Counted from the first letter of the stretch, positions 7,506 to 15,784 are shown. The stretch: DNA of 32,166 nucleotides from Agathobacter sp. (GCA_022775045.1 JALFLB010000009.1:1-32166), one strand, 5' to 3'. Translations and numbers: made by a program. Notes: generated from the sequence alone by a model not told the origin.

Positions 7506-8567
7506 ATGAACGCTATCGCAAATTGGATTTTGAAGGATACAAAAAATAAGAACGAGAGAAACACAGTAGCAGTAATTCTGCGTACAAGTGCGTTGCTTTT
7601 TTGCTTGTACTTCCTTTGTCTTATGATTGTGTTTTGTACACTTGTAGACTGGGAGAATGCGCTTGTCTGCCTGTTTTGCCTGGGGTGTTATGGAATTTCA
7701 TTTTATACGACATATTTGAATCGAACCAAGCTTTCTGTAGGGATTTCACAGAGCCTGATGGTTTTTTGGATCTTGGTTTTTATAGTGAAATTTGGCTGGG
7801 ATTGTGGTGTACAGCATTATCTGTTTGCATTGCTTGTATTGAATTTTACAGTCAGTACAGCGGAATGGAAAAGCAAAATTGCGGTTGCGGTTGGAGCCTG
7901 TGCCTACCGTCTTGGATTGTATGCCTACACCCGCAGCTTTGCACCATATACGCAGCTTAATCCGAAGGTCAGTGTACTGATGCAGGTTTTGAATACGATT
8001 TTTATTTTTTCACAGATTTCGGCAATTATGATTATTTTTGCAAAGGACTCGCAGAAAATGGAGAAGAAGCTGCAGAAGATGGCTGCGGAGGATCCGTTGA
8101 CCGGGCTTTGGAATCGTTGGAGCATGTGGGAATACATTCGGGGTGTGGAACATCAGTATCTGTCCGGTACCGTAGGATCTATTGCAATCGCAATTGCAGA
8201 TATTGATTTCTTTAAGAAAATTAATGATACCTATGGTCACAATGCAGGTGATCAGGTACTGACTGCGCTCGCAGAGCTATTTCAAAATAAAATGACAGAC
8301 TATGGGAAGGTATGTCGCTGGGGCGGAGAGGAATTTTTGTTTGTCTTTTATGGAAGAACAGGGGATGAGGCATATACAGTGCTCACAGATCTTGTCGGTG
8401 AGATTCATAATATGACCGTTCCGTATGGAGAACAGAAAATACAAATTACGTTGACATTTGGTCTTGAGGAATACGATAAGAACAATAGTATGGAAGAGAT
8501 TATTGGGAAAGCGGATCAAAAACTGTACTGTGGAAAAGAAGCCGGAAGAGACAGAATTGTGTATTGA
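7506..8567 (+). CDS. Membrane-bound GGDEF diguanylate cyclase
   Basis: A 353-residue protein that should make cyclic di-GMP from two GTP. Roughly six hydrophobic segments fill residues 20-180, followed by a short helical linker and a C-terminal GGDEF domain. The GGDEF domain has DPLTGLWNR, the metal/substrate motif ADIDFFKKINDTYGH and the active site GGEEF (273-277). The inhibitory I-site position reads KMTD rather than RxxD, so product inhibition may be weak. The N-terminal membrane domain is a 5-6 TM sensor without a recognised ligand domain. There are two start candidates: TTG 7485 (site AAGGAG) and ATG 7506 (site GGAGGT, 7-nt spacing). The ATG is preferred. It is monocistronic, followed by a gap and the promoter of the next operon. 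Confidence 0.9.
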   Translation: MNAIANWILKDTKNKNERNTVAVILRTSALLFCLYFLCLMIVFCTLVDWENALVCLFCLGCYGISFYTTYLNRTKLSVGISQSLMVFWILVFIVKFGWDCGVQHYLFALLVLNFTVSTAEWKSKIAVAVGACAYRLGLYAYTRSFAPYTQLNPKVSVLMQVLNTIFIFSQISAIMIIFAKDSQKMEKKLQKMAAEDPLTGLWNRWSMWEYIRGVEHQYLSGTVGSIAIAIADIDFFKKINDTYGHNAGDQVLTALAELFQNKMTDYGKVCRWGGEEFLFVFYGRTGDEAYTVLTDLVGEIHNMTVPYGEQKIQITLTFGLEEYDKNNSMEEIIGKADQKLYCGKEAGRDRIVY

Positions 8568-8617
8568 TCCAGCAATTGGCGGTATGGTTTGAAAGGATAA
8601 AAAGACGGCTGCAGACA

Positions 8618-8646
8618 TTGACGCGCTCTCTCAAATAGCGTAAAAT
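8618..8646 (+). promoter_or_regulatory. Strong sigma-A promoter for the abiEi-to-trmN6 operon
   Basis: TTGACG (8618-8623) and TAAAAT (8641-8646) are separated by exactly 17 bp. The predicted transcript starts near 8653, 32 bp upstream of the AbiEi-like start. No comparable promoter was seen in the short gaps further down the operon. Confidence 0.7.
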
Positions 8647-8684
8647 ATGAAATAAATACCACTATTATTTTTATGGAGCGGAAA

Positions 8685-9296
8685 ATGTCGACGAATAAAC
8701 AAGAAACGTTAGAGAAATTATACGCTTTTATTGAGAAAAAGGGCGGGATTGTAAAGAAGGAAGAGTTTGCAGAACTTGGGGTGGACTACCGGAAAATCCT
8801 TCAGTTTGTGGAGGATGGTTCACTGGTACGGGTTAAGAACGGGTATTACACAGACAGGATGGATCGTTTTTCAGAGGACGAATTGATTGCCCGGCTGTTT
8901 CCGGATGCGCGTTTGTGCATGGAGAGTGCGTTGTATGCATATGGCTATCTGAAGGAGAAACCATATGGCTGGCATCTGGCAGTGGACAAGAATACATCCA
9001 AATCGCGGTTTAAAATGGATTACCCGAAGGTGATTCCCTATTATACCGAGCCGGAGGCGCTGGAGCTTGGGTCGACAAAGATTGAGATGAATGGGCTGAC
9101 TTTTCAGATTTATGACAAGGAGCGAATGATCTGTGATTGCTTAAAGTATGAGGACAAGCTGGATCATACGGTATTTCGTGAGGCAGTTCAGGCTTACATC
9201 CGCGATCGTGATAAGGACATCTCCACGCTGATGGAATATGCGAGGGCACGCAAGGTAACAGGGCGTGTCCAGAGCCTGATCGGAGTGTGGCTGTAA
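8685..9296 (+). CDS. AbiEi-family antitoxin/transcriptional regulator
   Basis: A 203-residue protein matching the type IV antitoxin AbiEi layout. It opens with a winged helix (about residues 8-60: GGIVKKEEFAELGVDYRKIL, SLVRVKNGYY). The AbiEi C-terminal domain follows with LFPDARLCMESALYAYGYL, WHLAVDKNTS, YYTEPEALELG, the YDKERMICDCLKYE block (compare YxxERTICDxI) and ISTLMEYARARKV. AbiEi proteins bind the promoter of their operon and repress it, and usually pair with an AbiEii nucleotidyltransferase. ATG 8685 has a site (GGAG, 8675) whereas ATG 8673 has none. The stop overlaps the next start (TAATG). It is the first gene of a long operon containing holB and ricT, an unusual place for an abortive-infection module. 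Confidence 0.85.
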   Translation: MSTNKQETLEKLYAFIEKKGGIVKKEEFAELGVDYRKILQFVEDGSLVRVKNGYYTDRMDRFSEDELIARLFPDARLCMESALYAYGYLKEKPYGWHLAVDKNTSKSRFKMDYPKVIPYYTEPEALELGSTKIEMNGLTFQIYDKERMICDCLKYEDKLDHTVFREAVQAYIRDRDKDISTLMEYARARKVTGRVQSLIGVWL

Positions 9297-10207
9297 TGAA
9301 GGTCGGAGTATGTGAGTCTACAGAACTGAAGGAACGCAGCGAGGCGCTTGCAGTGTCATTTGCAGATCTGCTCTGGGGCTATGTGGTGGAGGACATGATG
9401 CTGCGGGTCAGTACGTCAGCTTATAAAGAAGTGTTGTGGCTCATGACGCTTCCTCTTCTTGGAATCGACGCATACAGGGAGCGTGCGAAGAAGCATATTC
9501 GCTTTTTTTACCAGGAGAGTGAGAGGGCACTGCCGCCAGAAAAGCTGAGACCGGGGCAGAAGCTGTCCCTTGCTATGGGAAACCACATCTGTAAAGAAGT
9601 GTTTGATGGGGAGAATGCGCAGAAAATCATATGGGAAAGCAGCGTTTCCGCGATTGCAGGAGGCGTTGTGCTAAATATGATTGCAAATTATCAGGATATG
9701 AAGGTCCCACTGACATTGGAAATCTACAGCTTCGGGGCAGTTACACAGATTCCCGGGAAAAAGGAGGAGGAACTGCCGGCAATCGGAGGGAAAAAGATTA
9801 CCTATCTTGTGTATTCGCCGGAAAGCGAACTGAGTTATGACTTATTTGCCATTATGGATAAGCTGGAATTGATCGCAAGCATGGGCAGTTACTATGATGC
9901 GTATCGTCTGCTCAAGAGCCAGTCTCTCAGTGGCCGCTATGTGTTGGAAGAACTGACCCTTTTGGCCAAGTCTTCTCCCAAGATAAAAAAAGAGCAGCGG
10001 CTGAAGCAGCTGGAAGGCTATCGCACATATGCTTATATGCGCAAACGCTGGGATAAGTATCTTCGCAACCATGGAGTGAAAGCTGTGGCATGGGAGGAAG
10101 CTCTGGATATCATACTGGCCTTTGTCGGACCAATCTGGAAGAGCCTCTGCCGCAACGAGATTTTCTTTGATGACTGGATGCCGGAACTTGGCAGATTTCT
10201 TGGGTAA
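9296..10207 (+). CDS. AbiEii-like protein with degenerate nucleotidyltransferase motifs
   Basis: A 303-residue protein with no obvious family at first sight. By eye it lines up with AbiEii toxins: MMLRVSTSAYKEVLWL (34-49) against LxRLSxSxYKDxFxLKGG, PLLGIDAYRER (53-63) against the GxxxRxTxDxD region, and KVPLTLEIYSFGAVTQI (136-152) against the KxPlxlDIxxGD strand. LFAIMDKLELIAS with YYDAYRLL (183-206) matches the AEKLExI / DxYDIYLL block, and RWDKYLRNH with VAWEEALDIILAF (251-276) matches the C-terminus. The catalytic KGG reads LMTL and the DxD metal pair reads KKHIRF, so nucleotide transfer seems unlikely. ATG 9296 overlaps the AbiEi stop, indicating translational coupling; GTG 9287 is an alternative. 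Function unknown; a structural partner or evolved regulator is possible. Confidence 0.55.
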   Translation: MKVGVCESTELKERSEALAVSFADLLWGYVVEDMMLRVSTSAYKEVLWLMTLPLLGIDAYRERAKKHIRFFYQESERALPPEKLRPGQKLSLAMGNHICKEVFDGENAQKIIWESSVSAIAGGVVLNMIANYQDMKVPLTLEIYSFGAVTQIPGKKEEELPAIGGKKITYLVYSPESELSYDLFAIMDKLELIASMGSYYDAYRLLKSQSLSGRYVLEELTLLAKSSPKIKKEQRLKQLEGYRTYAYMRKRWDKYLRNHGVKAVAWEEALDIILAFVGPIWKSLCRNEIFFDDWMPELGRFLG

Positions 10208-10219
10208 AAGGAACATATC

Positions 10220-11623
10220 ATGATAGAAGAACGACTGAACAAACTGGCACTATCCAATATTTATCCTTTTCATATGCCGGGGCACAAGCGCAGAGAACTG
10301 GAGTTTCCCAATCCTTATGCCATTGATATCACGGAGATTGAGGGATTTGACAATCTTCATCATGCTGAGGGAATTTTGCGAGAGGCACAGGAAAAGGCGG
10401 CGAGGCTGTATGATGCGAAGCAGACATACTATCTGGTTAACGGGAGCACCTGTGGCATTTTGGCAGCAATCAGTGCAACTGTGCCGAGGGGTGGGCGCAT
10501 TTTGGTAGCACGTAACAGCCACAAGGCAGTGTACAATGCGGTTTATCTGCGGCAACTTTCCCCGGAATATGTGTATCCGGCAGACACACGCTGTGGCATT
10601 CAGGGGCAGATTATACCGAAGCAGGTAGAACAGAAGCTGATCGAATTCCCGGATATCAAGGCGGTTGTCATCACCTCGCCGACTTATGACGGGATTGTGT
10701 CGGATGTCGCGGGGATTGCCGAGGTTGCGCACAATTTCGGCATTCCACTCATTGTAGATGAGGCGCATGGCGCACATTTTGGATTTCATCCGGCGTTTCC
10801 GGAAAATGCAGTAAAGCTAGGGGCGGATGCTGTGATTATGAGTGTTCACAAAACGCTTCCTGCATTTACACAAACGGCGCTTTTACATTTGTGTTCCGAC
10901 AGGATTGATCATACGTGCATTGAGAGATTTCTTGGTATCTATGAGACAAGTTCTCCATCGTATGTGCTGATGGCAGGGATTGAAAAAAGCCTTGTCCTGG
11001 TTGAGAGACAGGGACAGGAACTGTTTGCACAATACGCAGGTATTTTGGCTGAGTTTCGGAACTCTGTTCAGGATCTAAAGCATTTATGGGTGCCGGGAGC
11101 AGAGGATTTTTCTCAGGATGAGGCATGGGCTTTCGATGCGGGAAAGCTTCTGATTATCAGCCGCGGGAGAATGAGCGGGCAGCAGCTGCAGGAACGGCTG
11201 TTTAAAGAATATGGACTGCAGACGGAGATGTCCAGTGGCAACTATGTGCTTGCCATGACATCTCTCATGGACCGGCAGGAGGGATTTGACAGACTTTCGA
11301 GGGCGCTCCATGCGATTGATGCGGGGCTGCATGAGGAGGAAATAACATCTTTTTCCCCACGGGAAATCTACTGTCAGCCGGAAAAGGTGATGGAGATTTA
11401 TGAGGCGGATGAGGCGCCACACGGATGTGTTCCCCTTGCCAAAGCTGCCGACAGGGTGTCGGCAGATACAATTTGCCTGTATCCTCCCGGAATTCCTCTG
11501 CTTGTACCGGGGGAGCGGATAGACAGGAAGATGGTGGAAACAATACGAAGGTGTCTGGAGCTGGGGCTGGATGTCGAGGGATTGTTGGAGAATCATGGCA
11601 TAAACATTGTACAAATCGGCTGA
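10220..11623 (+). CDS. Orn/Lys/Arg decarboxylase family PLP enzyme (YaaO type)
   Basis: A 467-residue fold-type I PLP enzyme. It starts with FHMPGHKR (17-24) and shows the substrate/PLP loop VNGSTCGI (73-80), the stacking region ARNSHKA, DEAHGAH (180-186, with the Asp that pairs with the PLP ring nitrogen) and the Schiff-base lysine in SVHKTLPAFTQ (K211). A C-terminal decarboxylase domain ends with YPPGIPLLVPGE. Length and motifs match the short, wing-less Bacillus YaaO/SpeA group, which decarboxylates a basic amino acid; lysine, arginine or ornithine cannot be told apart here. Its place just before a nucleotide kinase, yaaR, holB and ricT reproduces the Bacillus yaaO-tmk-yaaQ-yaaR-holB-yaaT order. 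There is a 12-bp gap after the AbiEii-like gene. Confidence 0.9.
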   Translation: MIEERLNKLALSNIYPFHMPGHKRRELEFPNPYAIDITEIEGFDNLHHAEGILREAQEKAARLYDAKQTYYLVNGSTCGILAAISATVPRGGRILVARNSHKAVYNAVYLRQLSPEYVYPADTRCGIQGQIIPKQVEQKLIEFPDIKAVVITSPTYDGIVSDVAGIAEVAHNFGIPLIVDEAHGAHFGFHPAFPENAVKLGADAVIMSVHKTLPAFTQTALLHLCSDRIDHTCIERFLGIYETSSPSYVLMAGIEKSLVLVERQGQELFAQYAGILAEFRNSVQDLKHLWVPGAEDFSQDEAWAFDAGKLLIISRGRMSGQQLQERLFKEYGLQTEMSSGNYVLAMTSLMDRQEGFDRLSRALHAIDAGLHEEEITSFSPREIYCQPEKVMEIYEADEAPHGCVPLAKAADRVSADTICLYPPGIPLLVPGERIDRKMVETIRRCLELGLDVEGLLENHGINIVQIG

Positions 11624-11649
11624 ATAGATTATACTAGAGGAAGAGATAA

Positions 11650-12246
11650 ATGGGAAAAATATATTGTGTCATGGGGAAAAGCTCCTCGGGCAAGGACAGT
11701 ATTTATCAGCAGATCATGCAGCAGAGAAAGCTGCCGCTCGAGCGGATTATTCCTTACACTACCCGCCCGATCCGGGAAGGGGAGGAGGATGGCCGAGAGT
11801 ATCATTTCTGTAGCGAGGAAACCGTGCAGCAGTTGGAAAACGCGGGCGCGATTGTGGAACTTCGTGTGTACCATACGGTTTACGGAATCTGGAAGTACTT
11901 TACGGTGGATGATGGTCAGATTGATTTGGAGAATCACAGTTATCTGTATATTGTGACGCTGGAAGGCTATCTGAAAATACAAAAATACTTTGGAAAAGAT
12001 CGGGTTGTGCCGATTTATATAGAAGTAGAGGATGGGCAGAGGCTGCTTCGGGCAATTGCCAGAGAACAGCGGCAGGGGAAGCCGGGATACGAGGAAATGT
12101 GCCGACGATTTCTGGCGGATGCGGCAGATTTTTCTGAGGAAAAGCTTACCGGGGCAGGCATAAAAAAGCGTTTTATGAACCAGCAACTGGATGAAACGAT
12201 CTGCGAAATTATGGAATATATTAGAAACAATATGAATGAAGATTGA
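11650..12246 (+). CDS. Guanylate kinase-like protein
   Basis: A 198-residue P-loop kinase. The P-loop is GKSSSGKDS (9-17), unlike the usual GPSGVGKxT. The GMP-binding lid region [10 protein letters not shown] with DGREYHF (36-53) is typical of guanylate kinases. Later segments ([34 protein letters not shown]) follow the guanylate kinase fold. In Bacillus the thymidylate kinase gene tmk occupies this operon position, so the local slot is filled by a different nucleotide kinase. The altered P-loop (Lys-Asp-Ser) and diverged second half suggest a paralogue rather than the main gmk. The activity is plausible but the substrate is uncertain. Confidence 0.8.
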   Translation: MGKIYCVMGKSSSGKDSIYQQIMQQRKLPLERIIPYTTRPIREGEEDGREYHFCSEETVQQLENAGAIVELRVYHTVYGIWKYFTVDDGQIDLENHSYLYIVTLEGYLKIQKYFGKDRVVPIYIEVEDGQRLLRAIAREQRQGKPGYEEMCRRFLADAADFSEEKLTGAGIKKRFMNQQLDETICEIMEYIRNNMNED

Positions 12247-12284
12247 TTAGGCTCTGCAGAATGGAGCCTGAGGAGATTTTTCTT

Positions 12285-12725
12285 ATGAGTGTGAAGATTA
12301 ATGATATTACTCAGATCAATCAAATACCGGAAGCGGCTAAGAACGTGGAGGGAGATGGCTCCTTCAAGTTTACGCTGGCAAGTGCCATCACAGATGCGGA
12401 TCTGCAGGCGAAAGTTGATGCGCTGCTGAACGATATCACTGCACAGGGGAACCGGCTTGCGGAGCATATGGATATCCGTGATATGAAAAAGTACCGCGGA
12501 CTGGTGAAAGAGTTTTTGAACGAGGTGGTTTATCGCTCCCATAAGTTTTCCAGAGAGAATTTTCTGGATCGGAGAGGTCGTCACCGTGTATATGGAATCA
12601 TCCGTCTGATTGATAAAAATCTGGATGAACTGGCCAGTGAGCTGGTGGCGGATGAGAAAGATCATATTTCCATTCTTGACAGGATTGGGGAGATCAAAGG
12701 ATTGCTTTTGGATATACTGACATAA
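12285..12725 (+). CDS. yaaR: YaaR family protein (DUF327)
   Basis: A 146-residue helical protein of the YaaR/DUF327 family, conserved in Firmicutes between a nucleotide kinase gene and holB. Recognisable features are [20 protein letters not shown] near the N-terminus, [20 protein letters not shown] in the middle and the end [15 protein letters not shown]. Its molecular role is not established. An upstream in-frame ATG at 12243 exists, but ATG 12285 has the better site (GAGGAG, 9-nt spacing). A small hairpin (AGGCTC/GAGCCT, 12249-12269) lies in the gap just upstream. Confidence 0.85.
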   Translation: MSVKINDITQINQIPEAAKNVEGDGSFKFTLASAITDADLQAKVDALLNDITAQGNRLAEHMDIRDMKKYRGLVKEFLNEVVYRSHKFSRENFLDRRGRHRVYGIIRLIDKNLDELASELVADEKDHISILDRIGEIKGLLLDILT

Positions 12726-12758
12726 CCGGATGTGGAAGAGTAAGAGAGGGGGAGAATT

Positions 12759-13748
12759 ATGGCAGGTTTTAAAGATATTGTTGGACATGAACAGATTATA
12801 GAACATTTACGAAATGCAATTACCCTCGATAAAGTTTCACATGCATACATTCTGAACGGACCGGAGGCATCTGGTAAGATGATGCTGGCAGAGGCGTTTG
12901 CCATGGCGCTGCAGTGTGAGAGCGAGGGAGAGAGACCTTGCCTGTCCTGCCGTTCCTGTAGACAGGCGATGGATCATAATCAGCCGGATATCATTTATGT
13001 GTCCCATGAGAAGCCGAATACCATCGGAGTTGATGACATTCGGACTCAGGTGAATAATGATATCGGCATCAAGCCTTACAGCAGTCGATACAAGGTCTAC
13101 ATTATCGATGAGGCACAGAAGATGAACCAGCAGGCGCAGAATGCACTTCTTAAGACCATTGAGGAGCCGCCGGCTTATGGGGTGATCATGCTTTTGACCA
13201 CAAATGCGGACAGCTTTTTACCGACGATTTTGTCGCGGTGTATTCGTCTGGATTTAAAGACAGTGAAGGAAGATGTCATTCGCAATTATCTGATGCAGAA
13301 ATTTCAGGTTCCGGATTATCAGGCGGATATCTGCGCAGCCTTTGCACAGGGTAATGTAGGGAAAGCGGTTCAGCTGGTTTCTTCGGAAGACTTTGTAGAA
13401 CTAAAGGCATCTGTACTGCAACTGGTGAAGCGATTGGACGATATTGATGTCTATGAGATGACGGCGGCGGTTAAGCAGATTGCAGAATATAAACTCTCAG
13501 TCAATGATTATTTTGACTTGATGATGATCTGGTTTCGGGATGTGTTGTATCTGAAAGCAACAAACGATGTGAACAGACTCATTTTCAAAGATGAGGTCTA
13601 TGATATAAAAAAACAGGCAGCGAAGAGATCCTATCATGGACTTGAGACGATTCTTCGGGCGCTCGAGACTGCGAAGGTGCGTGTGTCGGCGAATGTGAAT
13701 TTCGATCTTGTAATTGAATTGCTGCTTTTGACAATTAAGGAGAACTGA
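12759..13748 (+). CDS. holB: DNA polymerase III subunit delta-prime
   Basis: A 329-residue AAA+ clamp-loader subunit that, with the delta and tau/gamma subunits, loads the sliding clamp. Visible motifs are the degenerate P-loop GPEASGKMM (34-42), the zinc site C53-x7-C61-x2-C64-x2-C67, Walker B IIDEA (115-119), NALLKTIEEPP (128-138) and the sensor-1/arginine-finger SRC (159-161). The collar domain fills the C-terminus. It starts with a good site (GAGAGGGGGAG) 33 bp after yaaR and is followed after one base by ricT, matching the Bacillus holB-yaaT order. Confidence 0.93.
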   Translation: MAGFKDIVGHEQIIEHLRNAITLDKVSHAYILNGPEASGKMMLAEAFAMALQCESEGERPCLSCRSCRQAMDHNQPDIIYVSHEKPNTIGVDDIRTQVNNDIGIKPYSSRYKVYIIDEAQKMNQQAQNALLKTIEEPPAYGVIMLLTTNADSFLPTILSRCIRLDLKTVKEDVIRNYLMQKFQVPDYQADICAAFAQGNVGKAVQLVSSEDFVELKASVLQLVKRLDDIDVYEMTAAVKQIAEYKLSVNDYFDLMMIWFRDVLYLKATNDVNRLIFKDEVYDIKKQAAKRSYHGLETILRALETAKVRVSANVNFDLVIELLLLTIKEN

Positions 13749-13749
13749 C

Positions 13750-14934
13750 ATGACAAAAATTGTAGGAATACGTTTTCAGCGGGCGGGAAAAATCTATTAT
13801 TTTGATCCGCTGGACTATGAGCTGGAAACAGGCATGCACGTGATTGTTGAGACCGCACGAGGCGTGGAGATGGGAACCGTTCTGATTCCGCCGAAGGAGG
13901 TGGAGGATGATAAAGTAGTCCAGCCGTTAAAGCCGGTGATTCGGGTGGCAACGGACGAAGACGAAAAAGTGATGGAGCACAATCGCGAAAAAGAAGCGGA
14001 GGCTTTTGTCATCTGTAAAGAGAAGATTGCCAAGCACGGGCTTGAGATGAAGCTGGTTGCGGCAGAGTATACTTTTGACAACAATAAGCTTCTGTTCTAT
14101 TTTACTGCGGATGGACGGATTGATTTCCGTGAGCTGGTGAAGGATCTTGCTTCTGTATTTCGTACCAGAATCGAGTTGCGTCAGATTGGAGTGAGGGATG
14201 AGACAAAAATGCTCGGCGGTATCGGTATCTGTGGGCGGGAACTGTGCTGTAAGGCATATTTGACGGATTTTATTCCGGTGTCGATCAAGATGGCGAAGGA
14301 GCAGAATCTTTCGCTTAATCCTACCAAAATATCCGGTGTGTGTGGAAGACTGATGTGCTGTCTGAAAAATGAGCAGGAAACCTATGAGTATCTCAACGGT
14401 CGTCTGCCATCTGTTGGAGATACCGTGACCACACCGAATGGTATGAGGGGAGAAGTGACGGGAATCAATGTGCTGCGACAGCTGGTTAAGATTGTTGTGG
14501 ACAATGGTGAGGAGAAGGAGTTGCAGGAGTATTCTGTGGATGATCTTCGTTTCACACCACGCCGTCGCAAGGATGTCAAGCTGACGGAGGAAGAACTGAA
14601 GGAACTCGAAGGATTAGAAGACAACGGGGAGGCTGAGGAGGAGAAGCCCGAGCGTGAAAACCGCCGTGATAACAATCGTTTCCAGCGTGACAATCGTGGT
14701 GATCATGAGCGGAATGAAAGAAACAGGGATCACTGGGATAATCGTGGTAAAGAAGGCCGCAGAGATAACAACCGGGAGAACCAGGGAGAAAATAACAGAG
14801 GTAACAGAGAACGTTCCAACGAGCGCAGGGATTACAACAGGCGGAACGGACGGGGGCACCGAAATTTTAATAAAAACAATCAGGATGGATCAAACCGTGG
14901 AGAACGTAGCGGAGACAATCATACACAGTCATGA
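13750..14934 (+). CDS. ricT: RicT/YaaT PSP1-domain protein with long Arg/Asn-rich tail
   Basis: A 394-residue protein. Residues 1-270 match YaaT/RicT, a PSP1-domain subunit of the Y-complex that in Bacillus works with RNase Y in mRNA processing and binds iron-sulfur clusters. The conserved cysteines occur in GICGRELCCKAYL (C161, C166, C167) and GVCGRLMCCL (C198, C203, C204). LRQIGVRDETKMLGG and LPSVGDTVTTPNGMRGEV are also family hallmarks. From about 295 the protein changes to a charged, low-complexity tail of about 100 residues made mostly of Arg, Asn, Asp, Glu and Gly (RRDNN, RGNRE, NRRNGRG). Bacillus YaaT (about 275 residues) has no such tail. The gene starts 1 bp after holB and its last 50 bp overlap the next gene. 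Confidence 0.92.
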   Translation: MTKIVGIRFQRAGKIYYFDPLDYELETGMHVIVETARGVEMGTVLIPPKEVEDDKVVQPLKPVIRVATDEDEKVMEHNREKEAEAFVICKEKIAKHGLEMKLVAAEYTFDNNKLLFYFTADGRIDFRELVKDLASVFRTRIELRQIGVRDETKMLGGIGICGRELCCKAYLTDFIPVSIKMAKEQNLSLNPTKISGVCGRLMCCLKNEQETYEYLNGRLPSVGDTVTTPNGMRGEVTGINVLRQLVKIVVDNGEEKELQEYSVDDLRFTPRRRKDVKLTEEELKELEGLEDNGEAEEEKPERENRRDNNRFQRDNRGDHERNERNRDHWDNRGKEGRRDNNRENQGENNRGNRERSNERRDYNRRNGRGHRNFNKNNQDGSNRGERSGDNHTQS

Positions 14935-15646
14935 GAGGCTGGATGAACTTCATAGAAATGGTTACAGGATCATCCAGGACAAGGGGCGTTTTTGCTTTGG
15001 CATGGACGCAGTCCTGTTGTCCGGCTTTGCAAAGGTAAAGCCGGACGAGCAGGCGTTGGATTTGGGAACAGGAACCGGAATTATTCCGATTCTGCTGGAA
15101 GCAAAGACCGATGGAAGGCATTTTGTAGGCCTGGAGATTCAGGAGGAGAGTGCGGATATGGCTTCGCGCAGCGTTGCTTACAACGGACTTGAAGAAAAGA
15201 TTGAAATTGTGACCGGAGACATCAAGGATGCTTCAAATATTTTTGGAGCATCTTCTTTTGATGTGATTACGACCAATCCTCCTTACATGATCGGACAGCA
15301 CGGACTTAAGAATGAGGAGGATGCAAAGGCGATTGCACGCCATGAGATTTTGTGCACCCTGGATGATGTTTTGCGTGAGAGCGCAAAAATTTTAAAACCG
15401 GGAGGCCGTTTTTACATGGTGCATCGTCCTTTCCGCCTGGCGGAAATCTTAAGTGCAATGGTGCAGTATCGGATTGAACCCAAGCGGATGCGTCTGGTTT
15501 ATCCCTTTGTGGATAAGGAACCGAACATGGTACTTATTGAGGGGTTGCGAGGTGGAAGATCGCGGATGACAGTGGAAAAGCCGCTCATCGTCTACAGGGA
15601 GCCGGGGGTATATACAGACGAGATTTATGATATTTACGGGTATTAA
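14885..15646 (+). CDS. trmN6: tRNA1(Val) adenine-N6 methyltransferase-like protein (YabB/TrmN6)
   Basis: A 253-residue SAM methyltransferase of the TrmN6/YabB group, which methylates an adenine in tRNA(Val). It has ERLDELHRNGYRIIQ and FGMDAVLLSGFAK near the N-terminus, SAM motif I LDLGTGTGIIPILL (58-71), VGLEIQEESADMA (81-93) and the N6-adenine methylation motif NPPY (131-134). The frame stays open upstream to 14654 inside ricT, but that extra part is only the out-of-frame reading of the repetitive ricT tail. The start is uncertain: ATG 14885 or GTG 14897, both with weak ribosome sites, implying translation coupled to ricT. It follows ricT as yabB closely follows yaaT in Bacillus. Confidence 0.9.
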   Translation: MDQTVENVAETIIHSHERLDELHRNGYRIIQDKGRFCFGMDAVLLSGFAKVKPDEQALDLGTGTGIIPILLEAKTDGRHFVGLEIQEESADMASRSVAYNGLEEKIEIVTGDIKDASNIFGASSFDVITTNPPYMIGQHGLKNEEDAKAIARHEILCTLDDVLRESAKILKPGGRFYMVHRPFRLAEILSAMVQYRIEPKRMRLVYPFVDKEPNMVLIEGLRGGRSRMTVEKPLIVYREPGVYTDEIYDIYGY

Positions 15647-15737
15647 ACGGTTCATTTCAGAAAATGGTACATTTGGGTAATTGTTTTAAGGGACATTTCA
15701 TGATAAAGTCATAGTAAATTTATATGAAATAGGCAAA

Positions 15738-15768
15738 GAAGCATCTCTACAGAGGGATGCTTTTTTTT
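15738..15768 (+). terminator. Terminator of the abiEi-to-trmN6 operon
   Basis: The stem AAGCATC (15739-15745) pairs with GATGCTT (15756-15762), with a 10-nt loop, followed by a run of eight T. It lies about 90 bp after trmN6 and only 6 bp before the ribosome site of the next small gene, so that gene must be read through it or be attenuated by it. Confidence 0.8.
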
Positions 15769-15784
15769 GTTTTTGGAGGGAAAT

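Noticed and set aside
14654-14884. N-terminal extension of the trmN6 frame (77 extra residues)
   Set aside because: It lies wholly inside ricT in another frame, has a Thr/Ile-rich composition produced by the repetitive ricT tail, and matches nothing in TrmN6 proteins.
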